64,000 nucleotides of DNA from Myxococcus dinghuensis (GTDB lineage: Bacteria; Myxococcota; Myxococcia; Myxococcales; Myxococcaceae). The translations under genes and the position numbers were made by a program. Below, one piece after another: positions 43,852-52,799 of this stretch. The notes below the pieces were generated by a model that saw only the letters and a list, made by a program, of their open reading frames with translations, searched no databases and was not told the origin of the DNA. Where the stretch lies: contig NZ_JAKCFB010000001.1 of NCBI RefSeq assembly GCF_024198235.1, positions 310,001 through 374,000 on the forward strand, given 5' to 3'. Numbering within the stretch: the stretch's first letter is position 1; every line of letters starts with the position of its first letter.

Positions 43852-44639
43852 AGGGCACGATGACGGAGCACGAGCACGCGGTCGCGAGCCGCGTGCTCGA
43901 CGAGGAGTCCACCAGACGCGAGCACCTGGTGGTGGCGTTGTCGGGGGCGCATGCCTATGGCTTCCCCTCACCCGACAGCGACCTGGACCTGAAGTCCATC
44001 CATGTCGCGTCCACCGCCACGTTGCTGGGGCTGCAGCCGCGGCACATCACCGCCGAGCGCCTCCAGGTGGTGGACGGCGTGGAGGTGGACTACTCGTCCA
44101 ACGAGCTGCACCCGGTGCTCCTGGGGCTCCTCCAGGGCAACGGCAACTACTTCGAGCGCGTGCTCGGCGCCATCCCGGTGCGGACGTCGCCGGAGCTGCC
44201 GGCGCTCCAGCCCCTGGTGGCGGGTGTGCTGTCGCGTCGCGTCCACCGGCACTACCGGGGCTTCGCGCACGGACAGCTCCGGGAGTGGGAGAAGAGCGGG
44301 TTCCGCTCCGCGAAGAAGCTGCTCTACGTGCTGCGCACCACGCTCACCGGGACGCACGTGCTACGCACGGGCGTGCTGGAGACGGACGTCACGGAGCTGC
44401 TGGACCTGTACGGCTTCTCGGAGGCGCACGCGTTGGTGGAGCAGAAGCGGCGGGGCGAGAAGAGCGAGCTGCCCGACGCGCTGAGCGAGACCTGGCGCAG
44501 GGAGGTGTCCCGCTCCTTCGAGGTGCTCGACCAGGCGCTGAGCGCCTCCGTGCTGCCCGAGGAGCCTCCCGCGCAGGCGGTGGAGGCGCTGGAGGCGTGG
44601 CTGCTCGACGTGCGGCGACGGAAGTTCGTCGCCGCCTGA
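43848..44639 (+). CDS. RlaP-type nucleotidyltransferase, second gene of pair
   Basis: The 263-aa protein has the signature SGAHAYGFPSPDSDLDLKSI near residue 33, with DxD metal ligands as in RlaP/polymerase-beta nucleotidyltransferases, then VEVDYSSNELHPVLLGLLQG (third acidic residue) and a helical C terminus. It is related to the preceding protein but lacks its N-terminal beta domain and is shorter. It starts inside the end of the first gene (ATGA), so the two should be made together, perhaps as a heteromeric enzyme. RNA-repair function is inferred from the family and from the RNA-repair protein encoded 1.7 kb away. Confidence 0.8.
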   Translation: MKGTMTEHEHAVASRVLDEESTRREHLVVALSGAHAYGFPSPDSDLDLKSIHVASTATLLGLQPRHITAERLQVVDGVEVDYSSNELHPVLLGLLQGNGNYFERVLGAIPVRTSPELPALQPLVAGVLSRRVHRHYRGFAHGQLREWEKSGFRSAKKLLYVLRTTLTGTHVLRTGVLETDVTELLDLYGFSEAHALVEQKRRGEKSELPDALSETWRREVSRSFEVLDQALSASVLPEEPPAQAVEALEAWLLDVRRRKFVAA

Positions 44640-44648
44640 TTCGAGGGC

Positions 44649-45569
44649 TCAGGGCGACAGTTCGGAGAGTCGCGACAGCGAGCGGTCCTTCACCTTGAGC
44701 CAGGCTTGCTGCCGGAACAGGTACGTGGCGCAGACGCGGCGCCACGTCCACACGTCCGGCAGCGTCCACCACTCCTCGGGGGGCCGGACGCCCCGGTCGC
44801 GCAGGTTGCCGATACCGCGGTAGCCCACGCCATCGAGTCCGTTGGCGGCGTTGGACTCGAGCACCAGCACCTTGTCCGTCTCCGGGTGGTGGTCGACGAT
44901 GAGGAAGGTGTGTCCGGAGCGCCACTGGTTGCGCCACCCCTGGATGAGCGTCCACGGGTGCGGCGCGACGTCGTCGGACGGCGCGGGGATGGCCATGCCA
45001 CTCTCCACGGCGGCGGTGACCGGGGAGAAGTAATCCTCCGAGGAAGCGATCATCATCTGGCGATGCCGACGCGCATCCCACGCGAGGGCGTCACCGTGTG
45101 CGTCCGCGAAGGCCTTCACCGTCAGGGCCTCGACGAAGGTGCAGCAGTTGTTGCGCTGGGGCGGCGCCATGGGCACGCGGATGCCGGGCAGGGCCCAGGG
45201 ATAGAAGGCCTCGTCCAGGTCGTAGCGGAAGTCGCGGAACGCGCCGAGCAGGTTGACGAGTCGCTCCTCGGCGATGGCCATGGGCTCGTCGTCGAAGGGC
45301 AGCCGCACCGCTGGCGGCGGCTTCGCCTGGTTGACGAGCGACACATAGCGTTGTGTCCGCCACCGCGTGCAGATCCACGTGTCGAGCGCGCCCAGCGTCG
45401 GCACCTCCAGCCGCGCGTAGTCCGTGTCCGGCGTGGGGAAGCCCTGCTTCTCGTCGAGGACGAAGTAGTCGCCGGGTTCGACGTAGCCCTCGAACTGGGA
45501 CTGGGTGTTTGGCTCCACATAACCGCGAAGCCGGATGGGCAGCTTCGCGACGCGGTAGGTGTCTGACAT
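44649..45569 (-). CDS. SH3b-like plus NlpC/P60-like (papain-fold) protein without signal peptide
   Basis: The 306-aa protein starts at MSDTYRVAKL. Residues 5-75 form an SH3-like beta segment (LRGYVEPNTQSQFEGYVEPG). Residues 125-270 read as a papain-like fold: a Cys in RNNCCTFVEAL (142-143), a His in WRSGHTFLIVDHH (220) and an acidic/Asn in VLESNAANG (238-240), matching the NlpC/P60-CHAP triad order. Such enzymes cut peptidoglycan peptides or amides. No signal peptide is present, so it is either cytoplasmic or exported by a non-Sec route. The family is inferred from triad order and is not certain. It is convergent with the nucleotidyltransferase pair, nine bases away. Confidence 0.55.
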   Translation of the reverse strand: MSDTYRVAKLPIRLRGYVEPNTQSQFEGYVEPGDYFVLDEKQGFPTPDTDYARLEVPTLGALDTWICTRWRTQRYVSLVNQAKPPPAVRLPFDDEPMAIAEERLVNLLGAFRDFRYDLDEAFYPWALPGIRVPMAPPQRNNCCTFVEALTVKAFADAHGDALAWDARRHRQMMIASSEDYFSPVTAAVESGMAIPAPSDDVAPHPWTLIQGWRNQWRSGHTFLIVDHHPETDKVLVLESNAANGLDGVGYRGIGNLRDRGVRPPEEWWTLPDVWTWRRVCATYLFRQQAWLKVKDRSLSRLSELSP

Positions 45570-45710
45570 GGGAATCCCCGAGCGGTGTGACTTCGGGTGA
45601 AGTCTATCCCGCTCGGAGGCATGGCTCGTATGACTCGCCAAGGTGTCCATGGCGTCGCCGCCCCTCGGGGTTCCGCGAGGGGGGGGCTCGACGCACCGGG
45701 GGGGCGCCGG

Positions 45711-46199
45711 TCAGCAGCCGCAGTCCGCGGGGCAGGTGGCGTGAGACTCCCCCCATTCGCAGCGACCATTGCCACAGACCGGGTCCGTCTCCTCGGGAGG
45801 ATCCTCCCGGCCGTCGCAGTCCGGCGCGCAGCGGCCCCACTCGCCGAAGTCGCAGTAGCCATCTCCGCAGTAGCCGAGGGGATTGGGAGTGCCCGGCGTC
45901 GTCCCGAAGCAGGGGCAGTCCTGCGGGCAGACGGTGGGCGTCTCTCCCAGCTCACAGACGCCATTGCCACAGACCGGGTCCGTCTCCTCGGGAGGCTCCT
46001 CCTGGCCCTCGCAGTCGAGGGGACAGCTCCATCGCTCCGCGTCCTCACAGATGCGGTCCCCACACAGCAGGGCGTGCTGGACCTGGGAAGTCCCTCCGGT
46101 GCCTGGAGTGGTGGCGAGGTCGGCCGGCTCCAGGCTCACACCACAGGCCAGCAGACCGCAGGCGGACAGCGTGACCACCACCGCGCTCCAACGATTCAT
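45711..46199 (-). CDS. Cys-rich disulfide-repeat lipoprotein
   Basis: The 162-aa protein starts at an ATG with a strong AGGAGG ribosome site. Its signal ends in GLLAC (Cys19), giving a lipoprotein. The mature part consists of three to four units of CGxGxCxxGEx...CPxDC, for example CGNGVCELGETPTVCPQDC and CGNGRCEWGESHATCPADC, joined by acidic PPEETDP linkers. These disulfide-stapled repeats are typical of myxobacterial surface proteins and probably bind metal or partners. Function unknown. It lies between two co-directional genes with larger gaps and appears independently transcribed. Confidence 0.8.
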   Translation of the reverse strand: MNRWSAVVVTLSACGLLACGVSLEPADLATTPGTGGTSQVQHALLCGDRICEDAERWSCPLDCEGQEEPPEETDPVCGNGVCELGETPTVCPQDCPCFGTTPGTPNPLGYCGDGYCDFGEWGRCAPDCDGREDPPEETDPVCGNGRCEWGESHATCPADCGC

Positions 46200-46318
46200 G
46201 TCGCCTCCTGGGAAAGGAGGCTGAACCCTATCAATCGCGCGGCACGTGGGACGTGCCGGATGCGTGAAGAGCGCGGGTGTCTGTCTTTCGCGTGGCGGTC
46301 GGCCGGGACGGCCTCGCT

Positions 46319-49300
46319 TCACGTCTCCCCGCGCAGCAGCTCTATCTGGAGCCCCGCGTCGGGAGGGCGTGCGGGCCACGCCTGGAATGAGGCCTTGAAC
46401 GACTCGACGGCCCTGAAGAGGGGGCTGTCCGGCACCCAGCGCAGCGCCTCCGCGTCCCGGGTGTCGCGGATGGACAGGCCCAGGACGATGGCGCCCTGGG
46501 CGGGAGTGTCGAACATGGGCCGGACGGCGAGGCGCCGGTCGCCCTCCAGGCGGTACACCAGCTCCGTGATGTGGCCCAGCACCCAGCCCTGTTCGACGAC
46601 GAGGTCCGAGCGAGGGGCGGAGACGCTCACGCGCAACCGCGTGGAGGCGATGCGCGGAGGCTCCACGGGCTCGAAGAGCGCGGACCACGCGGCGGGGCTC
46701 GCGTCCTGTCGGGCCTGGGTGATGAGCTCCAGGGCGCGGGTCAGCTCCTCTCGAAGGACGCGGACGGTGGAGCGCGACACGTTGCGCGCGGTGTTGCGCG
46801 CGGGCATCGCGGGGGCGATGACCGGGAACAGGTCGCGCTTCCCGTCGGGGTGATAGCGGGTCGCCTCGGGCGTGAGGCCCACGGGCTGGGGCCAGGGCCA
46901 GGCGGCGAAGGTCTGGAAGAAGTGGGCGAGTCGGGCGGCGTCGGAGGTGGACGCGGCTCCCGGCGCGCGCGTGCGCGCCCAGGCAACCATCACCGCCCAG
47001 GACAAGCCGCCCAGATAGCCGAGCGCGTGTGAGTAGAGGCCGCGCGCCTTCGCCCAGGTCTTCACCAGCCGCAGCAGGGCGCGGAAGTGCTCGAGTTCGC
47101 CCTCCTCGCGGGAGACGTGCGCGAGCAGCTCCTGGGAGTCGAGCAGGCCCAGCAGCGCGCGCTGCCCCGCGACGTCCAGCCCTTCTTCCTGTCGTGCGAG
47201 CAGCTCGGGAGGGGCATCGGCATCCATGCCTTCAGGCCGGCTCGCGTACGTGAGGTCGATCCCCAGCCCGCCCAGTGACAGCTTCACGAGCGGGATGGCG
47301 GCATCGGCGACGAAGCGGGCGGAGTCGAGCGGAGACGCTCGCCGCGCCGCGACGAGGTCGGTGAGCGCGCGCGCGAAGTCCTGGCGGGACAGGTCCGAGG
47401 GGCCCAGGGCCACCGCGTCCACGTCACCGTCTACGCCCGCCGTGCCCAGCAGGGACGAGCCATACAGGTGCAGCGTGGCGCCCGACTGCTCACACAGCCC
47501 ACGCAGCCGCTCGATGACCTCCTCGCGAGGGCGCGGCACTCGCGAGGGCGCGGTCTGGACCTGGGCGACCGCGGCATAGAGCAGGACGTCTTCCTGGTGG
47601 GCATCCAGGACCTTGGGACGCCCCAAGGGGATGCGGCGGACGACCTCGAACGGTGTGTCGCCCACGCGTCGGATGATGCAGACCTCTCGCGCTTCGAACG
47701 TGACGGGGCGCCAGGTCCGCTCCCATTGGGAGAGCGTGCGTTCGAGCTGCCCGTCACGAGAGAGGGGGAGCTGGCCCACGGACAGGTGCGGCGTGAAGCC
47801 GTGGCCCGCCGGCGTGGCGCACTCCGGCAGCGCCTGCTCCAGCCTCGCGTGGAGCGCGGCCAGCGCGCCCTGGGGCTGGTCCTCGGGCTTCAGCCAGGCC
47901 GTCGCGTTGACGCGGTGCTCGAAGTGGTGGAAGCCGGCGAGGGTGACCTCGAAGGGCTCCACCTGGCGGAGCGCATCGACGAGCACCGCCTCGGCCGCGT
48001 CGAGGTCCTCCTCGGGGAGGAACGGGTAGAGCAGGGTGACGTGGGGCATCCACCGCTCGAACTTCGCGTCGTGCTTCTTGCGCAGGGCCTGGATGGGGCC
48101 CCAGGAGGACTCGGGCGGGATGAGCACCACCGCGGTGTGGTGGACGCGGCGCGTGGTCCCAGCGCCTGTCGCTCCGGTGGTGGCCGCTGGTCCGCGACGC
48201 AAGACACAGGACAGGCCGTAGTGGTCCGACGCGAAGAGAGGGCCGCCGTCGGGGGCGGGGGCTCCCTCCAACGGCGCCTCCGCGAAGAGGGCGATGGTGT
48301 CGGGGGCGAGACGACCCGAACCGGAGGCGACGAGGACGCGGTCCAGCCGCTGGAGTCGTCCCGAGGTCGTGGTCAGCGCCGCGAGGTCGTTGAGGCGGGG
48401 GTTGTACGTCTCGCCCGTCTCCGAGGGGCGCAGCTCGGGCCACGCGTCCACGAAGCCCGCCTGGACGAAGCGGTCGGCCTCGGGCTCACCGTCCGACAGG
48501 TTGAAGTCACCCGCGAGCACGAGGTCCGGTGCGCCCTGCTCCTGGTGTGTGCCGACTGCCTGGGCCCACTCGATGATGGCCTGCACCTGGGCGGTGCGCG
48601 CGGCGCTCCCCGAAGGGTCCCGGTTGCTGGTGAGGTGCGGCGTGGCCACCCACAACGGGCCCCCCTCGAACGCGAGCTGGCCGGCGATGAGCCGCTTGTC
48701 CCGCGAGAACACGCGCTGCGACAGGGCGGCGAAGGGCCACTTCGACAAGAGCACCTGTCCGTAGGGCGTCACCGTGTCGGCGGAGGGCCCTTCGGAGACG
48801 TGGTAGCGCTCGCGCACCCAGGGCTCGGCGAGCAGCGCGCGCAGGAAGGGGGGCGTGACCTCTTGGAGGGCGATGACGTCCGCGTCCTGCTCGGCGAGGA
48901 GCGCGAGCGCGGCCGGCGTCCTCCGTTCGGTGGCCAGCAGCTCCGCGTCGTACAGGTCGAAGAGGACGTTGAAGGTGGCGACCGTGAGCGCGGAGGGCGC
49001 CGCCGTCACGGAGGCGGTGGCGGGTGTACCGACCCACTCACCGAGGCCCGCGTCGAAGCGATGCGCGGGCAGGGCGCTGAACCCGGCGGGGAGCGGGCCC
49101 GGGCGTGCCGGCGTGGAGACGGGCGGGGATGGCTCCGTCTCCGTGGGCCTGGGCTGGCTCAGCAGGTCGAGGCGCTCCTTGCGGTCCCACACCTTCTGGC
49201 GCCCGCGCTTGAAGTACCAGACACGGTGCCAGGGAATCTCGCCGTCGGGGACGAAGGCCTCGAAGGGCATCTCCTCCAGCGTCTCGCCGTGCGTGTCGTA

Positions 49301-49390
49301 GCCGATGACGAACTCACGCGCGTCCAGCCGCGGGTCCCAGCGGATGCGGTGGTACACCTCGCGGCTGGTCGTGAAGCGTTCCTGGGACAT
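46319..49390 (-). CDS. Multidomain RNA-repair protein (MJ1316-EEP-2H-PAP)
   Basis: The 1023-aa protein joins four RNA-end domains. MJ1316 (about 8-75): VYHRIRWDPRLDAREFVIGY, with IPWHRVWYFKRG. An endonuclease/exonuclease/phosphatase domain (135-398): TFNVLFD, IALQEV, LAGDFNLSD, SDHYGLSC. A 2H phosphoesterase domain (415-590) with its two HxT/S motifs at His450 (PHVTLLYPF) and His535 (PHLSVGQ). A poly(A)-polymerase-like nucleotidyltransferase (595-1000) with LYGSSLLGTAGVDGDVDAV (Asp656, Asp658) and IDLTYA (Asp712). All catalytic residues appear intact. It could open 2',3'-cyclic ends, trim and re-extend damaged RNA. This combination has been predicted in comparative genomics of RNA repair. Confidence 0.9.
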   Translation of the reverse strand: MSQERFTTSREVYHRIRWDPRLDAREFVIGYDTHGETLEEMPFEAFVPDGEIPWHRVWYFKRGRQKVWDRKERLDLLSQPRPTETEPSPPVSTPARPGPLPAGFSALPAHRFDAGLGEWVGTPATASVTAAPSALTVATFNVLFDLYDAELLATERRTPAALALLAEQDADVIALQEVTPPFLRALLAEPWVRERYHVSEGPSADTVTPYGQVLLSKWPFAALSQRVFSRDKRLIAGQLAFEGGPLWVATPHLTSNRDPSGSAARTAQVQAIIEWAQAVGTHQEQGAPDLVLAGDFNLSDGEPEADRFVQAGFVDAWPELRPSETGETYNPRLNDLAALTTTSGRLQRLDRVLVASGSGRLAPDTIALFAEAPLEGAPAPDGGPLFASDHYGLSCVLRRGPAATTGATGAGTTRRVHHTAVVLIPPESSWGPIQALRKKHDAKFERWMPHVTLLYPFLPEEDLDAAEAVLVDALRQVEPFEVTLAGFHHFEHRVNATAWLKPEDQPQGALAALHARLEQALPECATPAGHGFTPHLSVGQLPLSRDGQLERTLSQWERTWRPVTFEAREVCIIRRVGDTPFEVVRRIPLGRPKVLDAHQEDVLLYAAVAQVQTAPSRVPRPREEVIERLRGLCEQSGATLHLYGSSLLGTAGVDGDVDAVALGPSDLSRQDFARALTDLVAARRASPLDSARFVADAAIPLVKLSLGGLGIDLTYASRPEGMDADAPPELLARQEEGLDVAGQRALLGLLDSQELLAHVSREEGELEHFRALLRLVKTWAKARGLYSHALGYLGGLSWAVMVAWARTRAPGAASTSDAARLAHFFQTFAAWPWPQPVGLTPEATRYHPDGKRDLFPVIAPAMPARNTARNVSRSTVRVLREELTRALELITQARQDASPAAWSALFEPVEPPRIASTRLRVSVSAPRSDLVVEQGWVLGHITELVYRLEGDRRLAVRPMFDTPAQGAIVLGLSIRDTRDAEALRWVPDSPLFRAVESFKASFQAWPARPPDAGLQIELLRGET

Positions 49391-49534
49391 GGCGCGGACT
49401 CACTCGGGAGGAGGGAAGGTGGACCGGGGACGGACTCGACGAGCCCCGCCCCATCGTATCCATGCGGGCCGCGTCGTGACGGGCCTCGCACGCGCCGACC
49501 TGACGCGAGGCCCGACGGGCAACTGACACCCGCC

Positions 49535-50893
49535 TCAGGACGGGTTGACGCCGGCCACGAGGTAGAAGCGGAACTCGCCGGAGTTGACGCCATACGCGGC
49601 GTCCACGCCCACCAGCGGCAGGACGAGGTTGCGCAGATACAGCCTCAGCCCCGCGCCCACGCCCTGGGCCAGCGTGGCGCCCTTCAGGCCGCCGCGGCTG
49701 TCGGGCAGGTACCCACGGACCATCCGCCCGTCGACGTCGAGCAGCGCGTCGCCGGAGGGCAGGTCCCGCCACATCATCAACCCCGTGTCGGAGAAGCCCA
49801 CGCCCCGGAAGGACAGCGAGCGGATGGTGAAGAGCGGGAAGTGGTACTCGGCGGTGAAGGACAGGCGCGTGTCGCCCCGGAACTGTCGGTGGAGGAAGCC
49901 TCGCAGCGAGTTGCCGCCCATCACCAGCTCCTGGTGGAAGGGCAGGTCCACGCCCGCGGCGGCCTCGCCCCTCAGCACCAGGTTGTGCTCCTCGAACAAG
50001 CGCAGGCCGTGCCGGTACAGCAGGCCGAAGCGCTTGTAGCGGAAGTCGCTCCAGACGCCCGGGTTGGAGACCTCGTAGGAGGCCTCCAGGTTGATGCCCT
50101 CCATGACCGCGTGCAGGTTCTGTCGCGTGTCGATGCCCACCATGAGCCGCAGCGAGGCGTCCCGCTGCGACGGCCCGGTGGAGAAGGCGGGCGTGGTGAC
50201 CTCCTCCGCGTCGTCCGGCGACTTCGCGTCGATGCTCATCAGCCGGTACTTCGCCGCGGCGCGCACGCGCTCGAAGAGCATCACGCCCAGCTCCGCGGCG
50301 ATGGAGGCGGAGTTGAGCCGGGTGCGGCGCACCACCGCTGGGTCCGCCTGGCCGGCGCCGGGGCGATATTCGTCCACCCGGTCGCTGCGCAACTGGCCCT
50401 CCAGGCTGAAGCGCAGTTGGGGGAGGCCGAAGAGGTTCGGGTCCAGGTAGCCCGCGAACAACCCGCTCTCGGCGGTGCTCACCTGGACGGCGGTCGCGAA
50501 CTTCTTGCTGCGGCCCCAGAGGTTGTTCTCCGCGTAGAGCAAGCCGCCGCCCACGTTGGCCGCGGACAGCGCGAAGGTGGGGGCGACCACCCAGGAGGCC
50601 TTGTCCTCGACCTCCAGGACGACGCGCACGCGGTCGGGGCCCGTGGGCTCGGTGCTCACCCGGACCTCCTGGAAGAGGCCCGTGGCCAACAGCCGCCGCT
50701 CCACCTTCTCCAACTCGTCCGGCGCCAGGCGGTCCCCGGCGTCGACGCGCGAGTAGGCCTGGACGGTGCCGGGGCGCGTCTTCTCCGGACCCCGCACGAC
50801 CACCTCGTCCACCACCGGTCCCGGCTCCTGCGCGCCGGCCAGCCCGGCCAGCAGGACCAGGACCGCGCACCCCTTCACCGCTCGTCCGCTCAT
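49535..50893 (-). CDS. Omp85-family outer-membrane protein with one POTRA domain
   Basis: The 452-aa protein has a signal peptide (AVLVLLAGLAGAQ), one POTRA-like domain at about 28-105 (VDEVVVRGPEKTRPGTV, LLATGLFQEVRVS) and a 16-strand-type beta barrel to the end, with the Omp85 loop-6 type motif NSLRGF in VMGGNSLRGFLHRQFRGD and a last strand FRFYLVAGVNPS. BamA/TamA members insert or secrete outer-membrane proteins; those with one POTRA are usually specialised or associated with lipases or patatins. It is upstream of the RNA-repair gene but 144 bases separate them. The start codon ATG is divergent from the MtfA-like gene. Confidence 0.85.
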   Translation of the reverse strand: MSGRAVKGCAVLVLLAGLAGAQEPGPVVDEVVVRGPEKTRPGTVQAYSRVDAGDRLAPDELEKVERRLLATGLFQEVRVSTEPTGPDRVRVVLEVEDKASWVVAPTFALSAANVGGGLLYAENNLWGRSKKFATAVQVSTAESGLFAGYLDPNLFGLPQLRFSLEGQLRSDRVDEYRPGAGQADPAVVRRTRLNSASIAAELGVMLFERVRAAAKYRLMSIDAKSPDDAEEVTTPAFSTGPSQRDASLRLMVGIDTRQNLHAVMEGINLEASYEVSNPGVWSDFRYKRFGLLYRHGLRLFEEHNLVLRGEAAAGVDLPFHQELVMGGNSLRGFLHRQFRGDTRLSFTAEYHFPLFTIRSLSFRGVGFSDTGLMMWRDLPSGDALLDVDGRMVRGYLPDSRGGLKGATLAQGVGAGLRLYLRNLVLPLVGVDAAYGVNSGEFRFYLVAGVNPS

Positions 50894-51031
50894 GTCTCGT
50901 GTACGCCCGTGATGCCCTCGGGGCCGCCGGCCAGCGCCCTGGGGGCCCCCACCCTACCGCCAGACGGGGCTCCCGGGGGATTCGACCGCGAGGGCGCGGC
51001 CCCGGGACATCTGCTATGCCTCGGCTCGTCG

Positions 51032-51763
51032 ATGACCGGACTCTTCCGTCAGCTCCGGCGCAGGCGCCTGGCTCGCCGCCCGTTCCCTCCCGACTGGCTC
51101 GGCTACCTCGACGCGCGCGTGCCCTTCTTCGCCAGGCTGTCACCGGCGCTGCGCGAGGACTTCCTCACCAAGCTGAAGCTCTTCGCCTGGGAGAAGGAGT
51201 TCATCGGCGCGGGGGGCATGGTCATCACCGACGAGGTCCGCGCGGTCGTCTCCGCCACGGCGGTGCAGCTCGTCGTGCACCTGGACCTGTCGTACTACGA
51301 CCGGCTGCGCGAGGTCATCGTCTACCCCGATGCCTTCCTGCTGCCGGACCGCACCGGCGTGGTGCTGGGGGAGGCGAAGAACTGGGGCACCGTCATCCTC
51401 TCGTGGCAGGCGGTGCTCTCCGGGCTGCAGGACCCGGAGGACGGCCACGACACGGCCACCCACGAGTTCGCGCACGTGCTGGACCGCGCGGACGGGGCCT
51501 TCGATGGGACGCCGAAGCTGCGCAGCTACTCGCACTACCGCGCGTGGGCGGTGGTGATGAGCGAGCACTTCCACGCGCTCCAGGAGGGGCGGAGCGTGGA
51601 GCGCCAGGTGATGGATGACTACGGCGCCGTCAACGAGGCGGAGTTCTTCGCGGTGGCGACCGAGTCCTTCTTCGAGCGGCCCCACCGGATGCGTGAGCTG
51701 ACCCCCGATTTGTACGAAGAACTGAAGCGATTCTATGGCTGGGACCCCGCCTCGGGTACATGA
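51032..51763 (+). CDS. MtfA-like zinc metallopeptidase (M90)
   Basis: The 243-aa cytoplasmic protein has the HExxH zinc site (HEFAH, 144-148), the upstream GEAKNWGTVILSW strand and a downstream EAEFFAVATESFFERP that supplies the third ligand Glu, all typical of MtfA. In E. coli MtfA binds the glucose repressor Mlc and has aminopeptidase activity. Here the target is unknown because no Mlc/pts genes are near. The ATG at 51032 was chosen because the family starts with LFR-type sequence just inside. It is convergent with no neighbour and precedes coaA by 75 bases. Confidence 0.88.
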   Translation: MTGLFRQLRRRRLARRPFPPDWLGYLDARVPFFARLSPALREDFLTKLKLFAWEKEFIGAGGMVITDEVRAVVSATAVQLVVHLDLSYYDRLREVIVYPDAFLLPDRTGVVLGEAKNWGTVILSWQAVLSGLQDPEDGHDTATHEFAHVLDRADGAFDGTPKLRSYSHYRAWAVVMSEHFHALQEGRSVERQVMDDYGAVNEAEFFAVATESFFERPHRMRELTPDLYEELKRFYGWDPASGT

Positions 51764-51838
51764 GTTCGCGCGCGAACGGTCGCGCTGTGGTAGGCGCAAG
51801 GCGCGGTGGTCCACAGGTTTTCCGAGGAGAGTCACCCC

Positions 51839-52789
51839 ATGACCGCAGCCTCCCCCGGGGCATCCATGTTCATCGACCTGGAGCGCGAGGCGTGGCGGTC
51901 GCTGCGAGCGTCCACCCCGCTGACCCTCATGGCGGAGGACCTCGATGGCCTGCGGGGCCTGGGGGAGCAGTTGGACCTGGAGGAGGTGGCGGACGTCTAC
52001 CTGCCGCTGTCCCGGTTGCTGAACCTCCAGGTGGCCGCGGCGCAGCGGCTGTGGATGGAGCAGCAGGCGTTCCTGGGGGGCTCCACCCGCAAGGTGCCCT
52101 TCATCATCGCCATCGCCGGGAGCGTGGCGGTGGGCAAGAGCACGACGGCCCGCATCCTCCAGGCGCTGCTCGCGCGCTGGCCGGACCACCCGCGGGTGGA
52201 GCTGGTCACCACGGACGGCTTCCTGTTCCCGAACAAGGTGCTGACCGAGCGCGGCCTGATGAAGCGCAAGGGCTTCCCGGAGAGCTATGACCGGCGGGCG
52301 CTGGTGCGCTTCCTCGCGGAGCTCAAGTCGGGGCGCGCGGAGGTGACGGCGCCGGTGTACTCGCACCTCGTCTACGACGTGGTGCCCGAGGAGGCGAAGG
52401 TCATCCGCCAGCCGGACATCCTCATCCTGGAGGGGCTCAACGTGCTCCAGGCGGGAGCGGGCGCGGCGCAGCGGATGCCCGCCACGTTCCTGTCCGACTT
52501 CTTCGATTTCTCCATCTACGTGGACGCGACGGAGCAGGACATCCGCCGCTGGTACGTGGACCGCTTCCTGCGGCTGCAGCAGACGGCGTTCCGCGACGAG
52601 CGCAGCTACTTCCGGCGGTTCTCCGACCTGACCCACGAGCAGGCCGTGGCCATGGCGGAGAACGTCTGGTCGGAGATCAACGGCCCCAACCTGGCGCAGA
52701 ACATCGCGCCCACGCGCACGCGCGCCCGCCTCATCCTGCTCAAGGGGCCGGACCACAAGGTGAAGCGCGTGCGCCTGCGGAAGATGTAG
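51839..52789 (+). CDS. coaA: Pantothenate kinase type I
   Basis: The 316-aa protein has the same length as E. coli CoaA. It phosphorylates pantothenate with ATP, the first and regulated step of coenzyme A synthesis. The P-loop is [10 protein letters not shown]; other conserved stretches are [41 protein letters not shown], and FDFSIYVDA with the C-terminal [13 protein letters not shown]. The ATG at 51839 has GAGGAGA nine bases upstream; an earlier in-frame GTG would add eleven residues. It is convergent with the acetyltransferase, ten bases away. Confidence 0.97.
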   Translation: MTAASPGASMFIDLEREAWRSLRASTPLTLMAEDLDGLRGLGEQLDLEEVADVYLPLSRLLNLQVAAAQRLWMEQQAFLGGSTRKVPFIIAIAGSVAVGKSTTARILQALLARWPDHPRVELVTTDGFLFPNKVLTERGLMKRKGFPESYDRRALVRFLAELKSGRAEVTAPVYSHLVYDVVPEEAKVIRQPDILILEGLNVLQAGAGAAQRMPATFLSDFFDFSIYVDATEQDIRRWYVDRFLRLQQTAFRDERSYFRRFSDLTHEQAVAMAENVWSEINGPNLAQNIAPTRTRARLILLKGPDHKVKRVRLRKM

Positions 52790-52799
52790 TCATCCGCCC

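Noticed and set aside
47468-51031. Long plus-strand frame running into the MtfA-like gene
   Set aside because: Only the last 243 codons, from the ATG at 51032, match a protein family; the rest is antisense to the RNA-repair and Omp85 genes.
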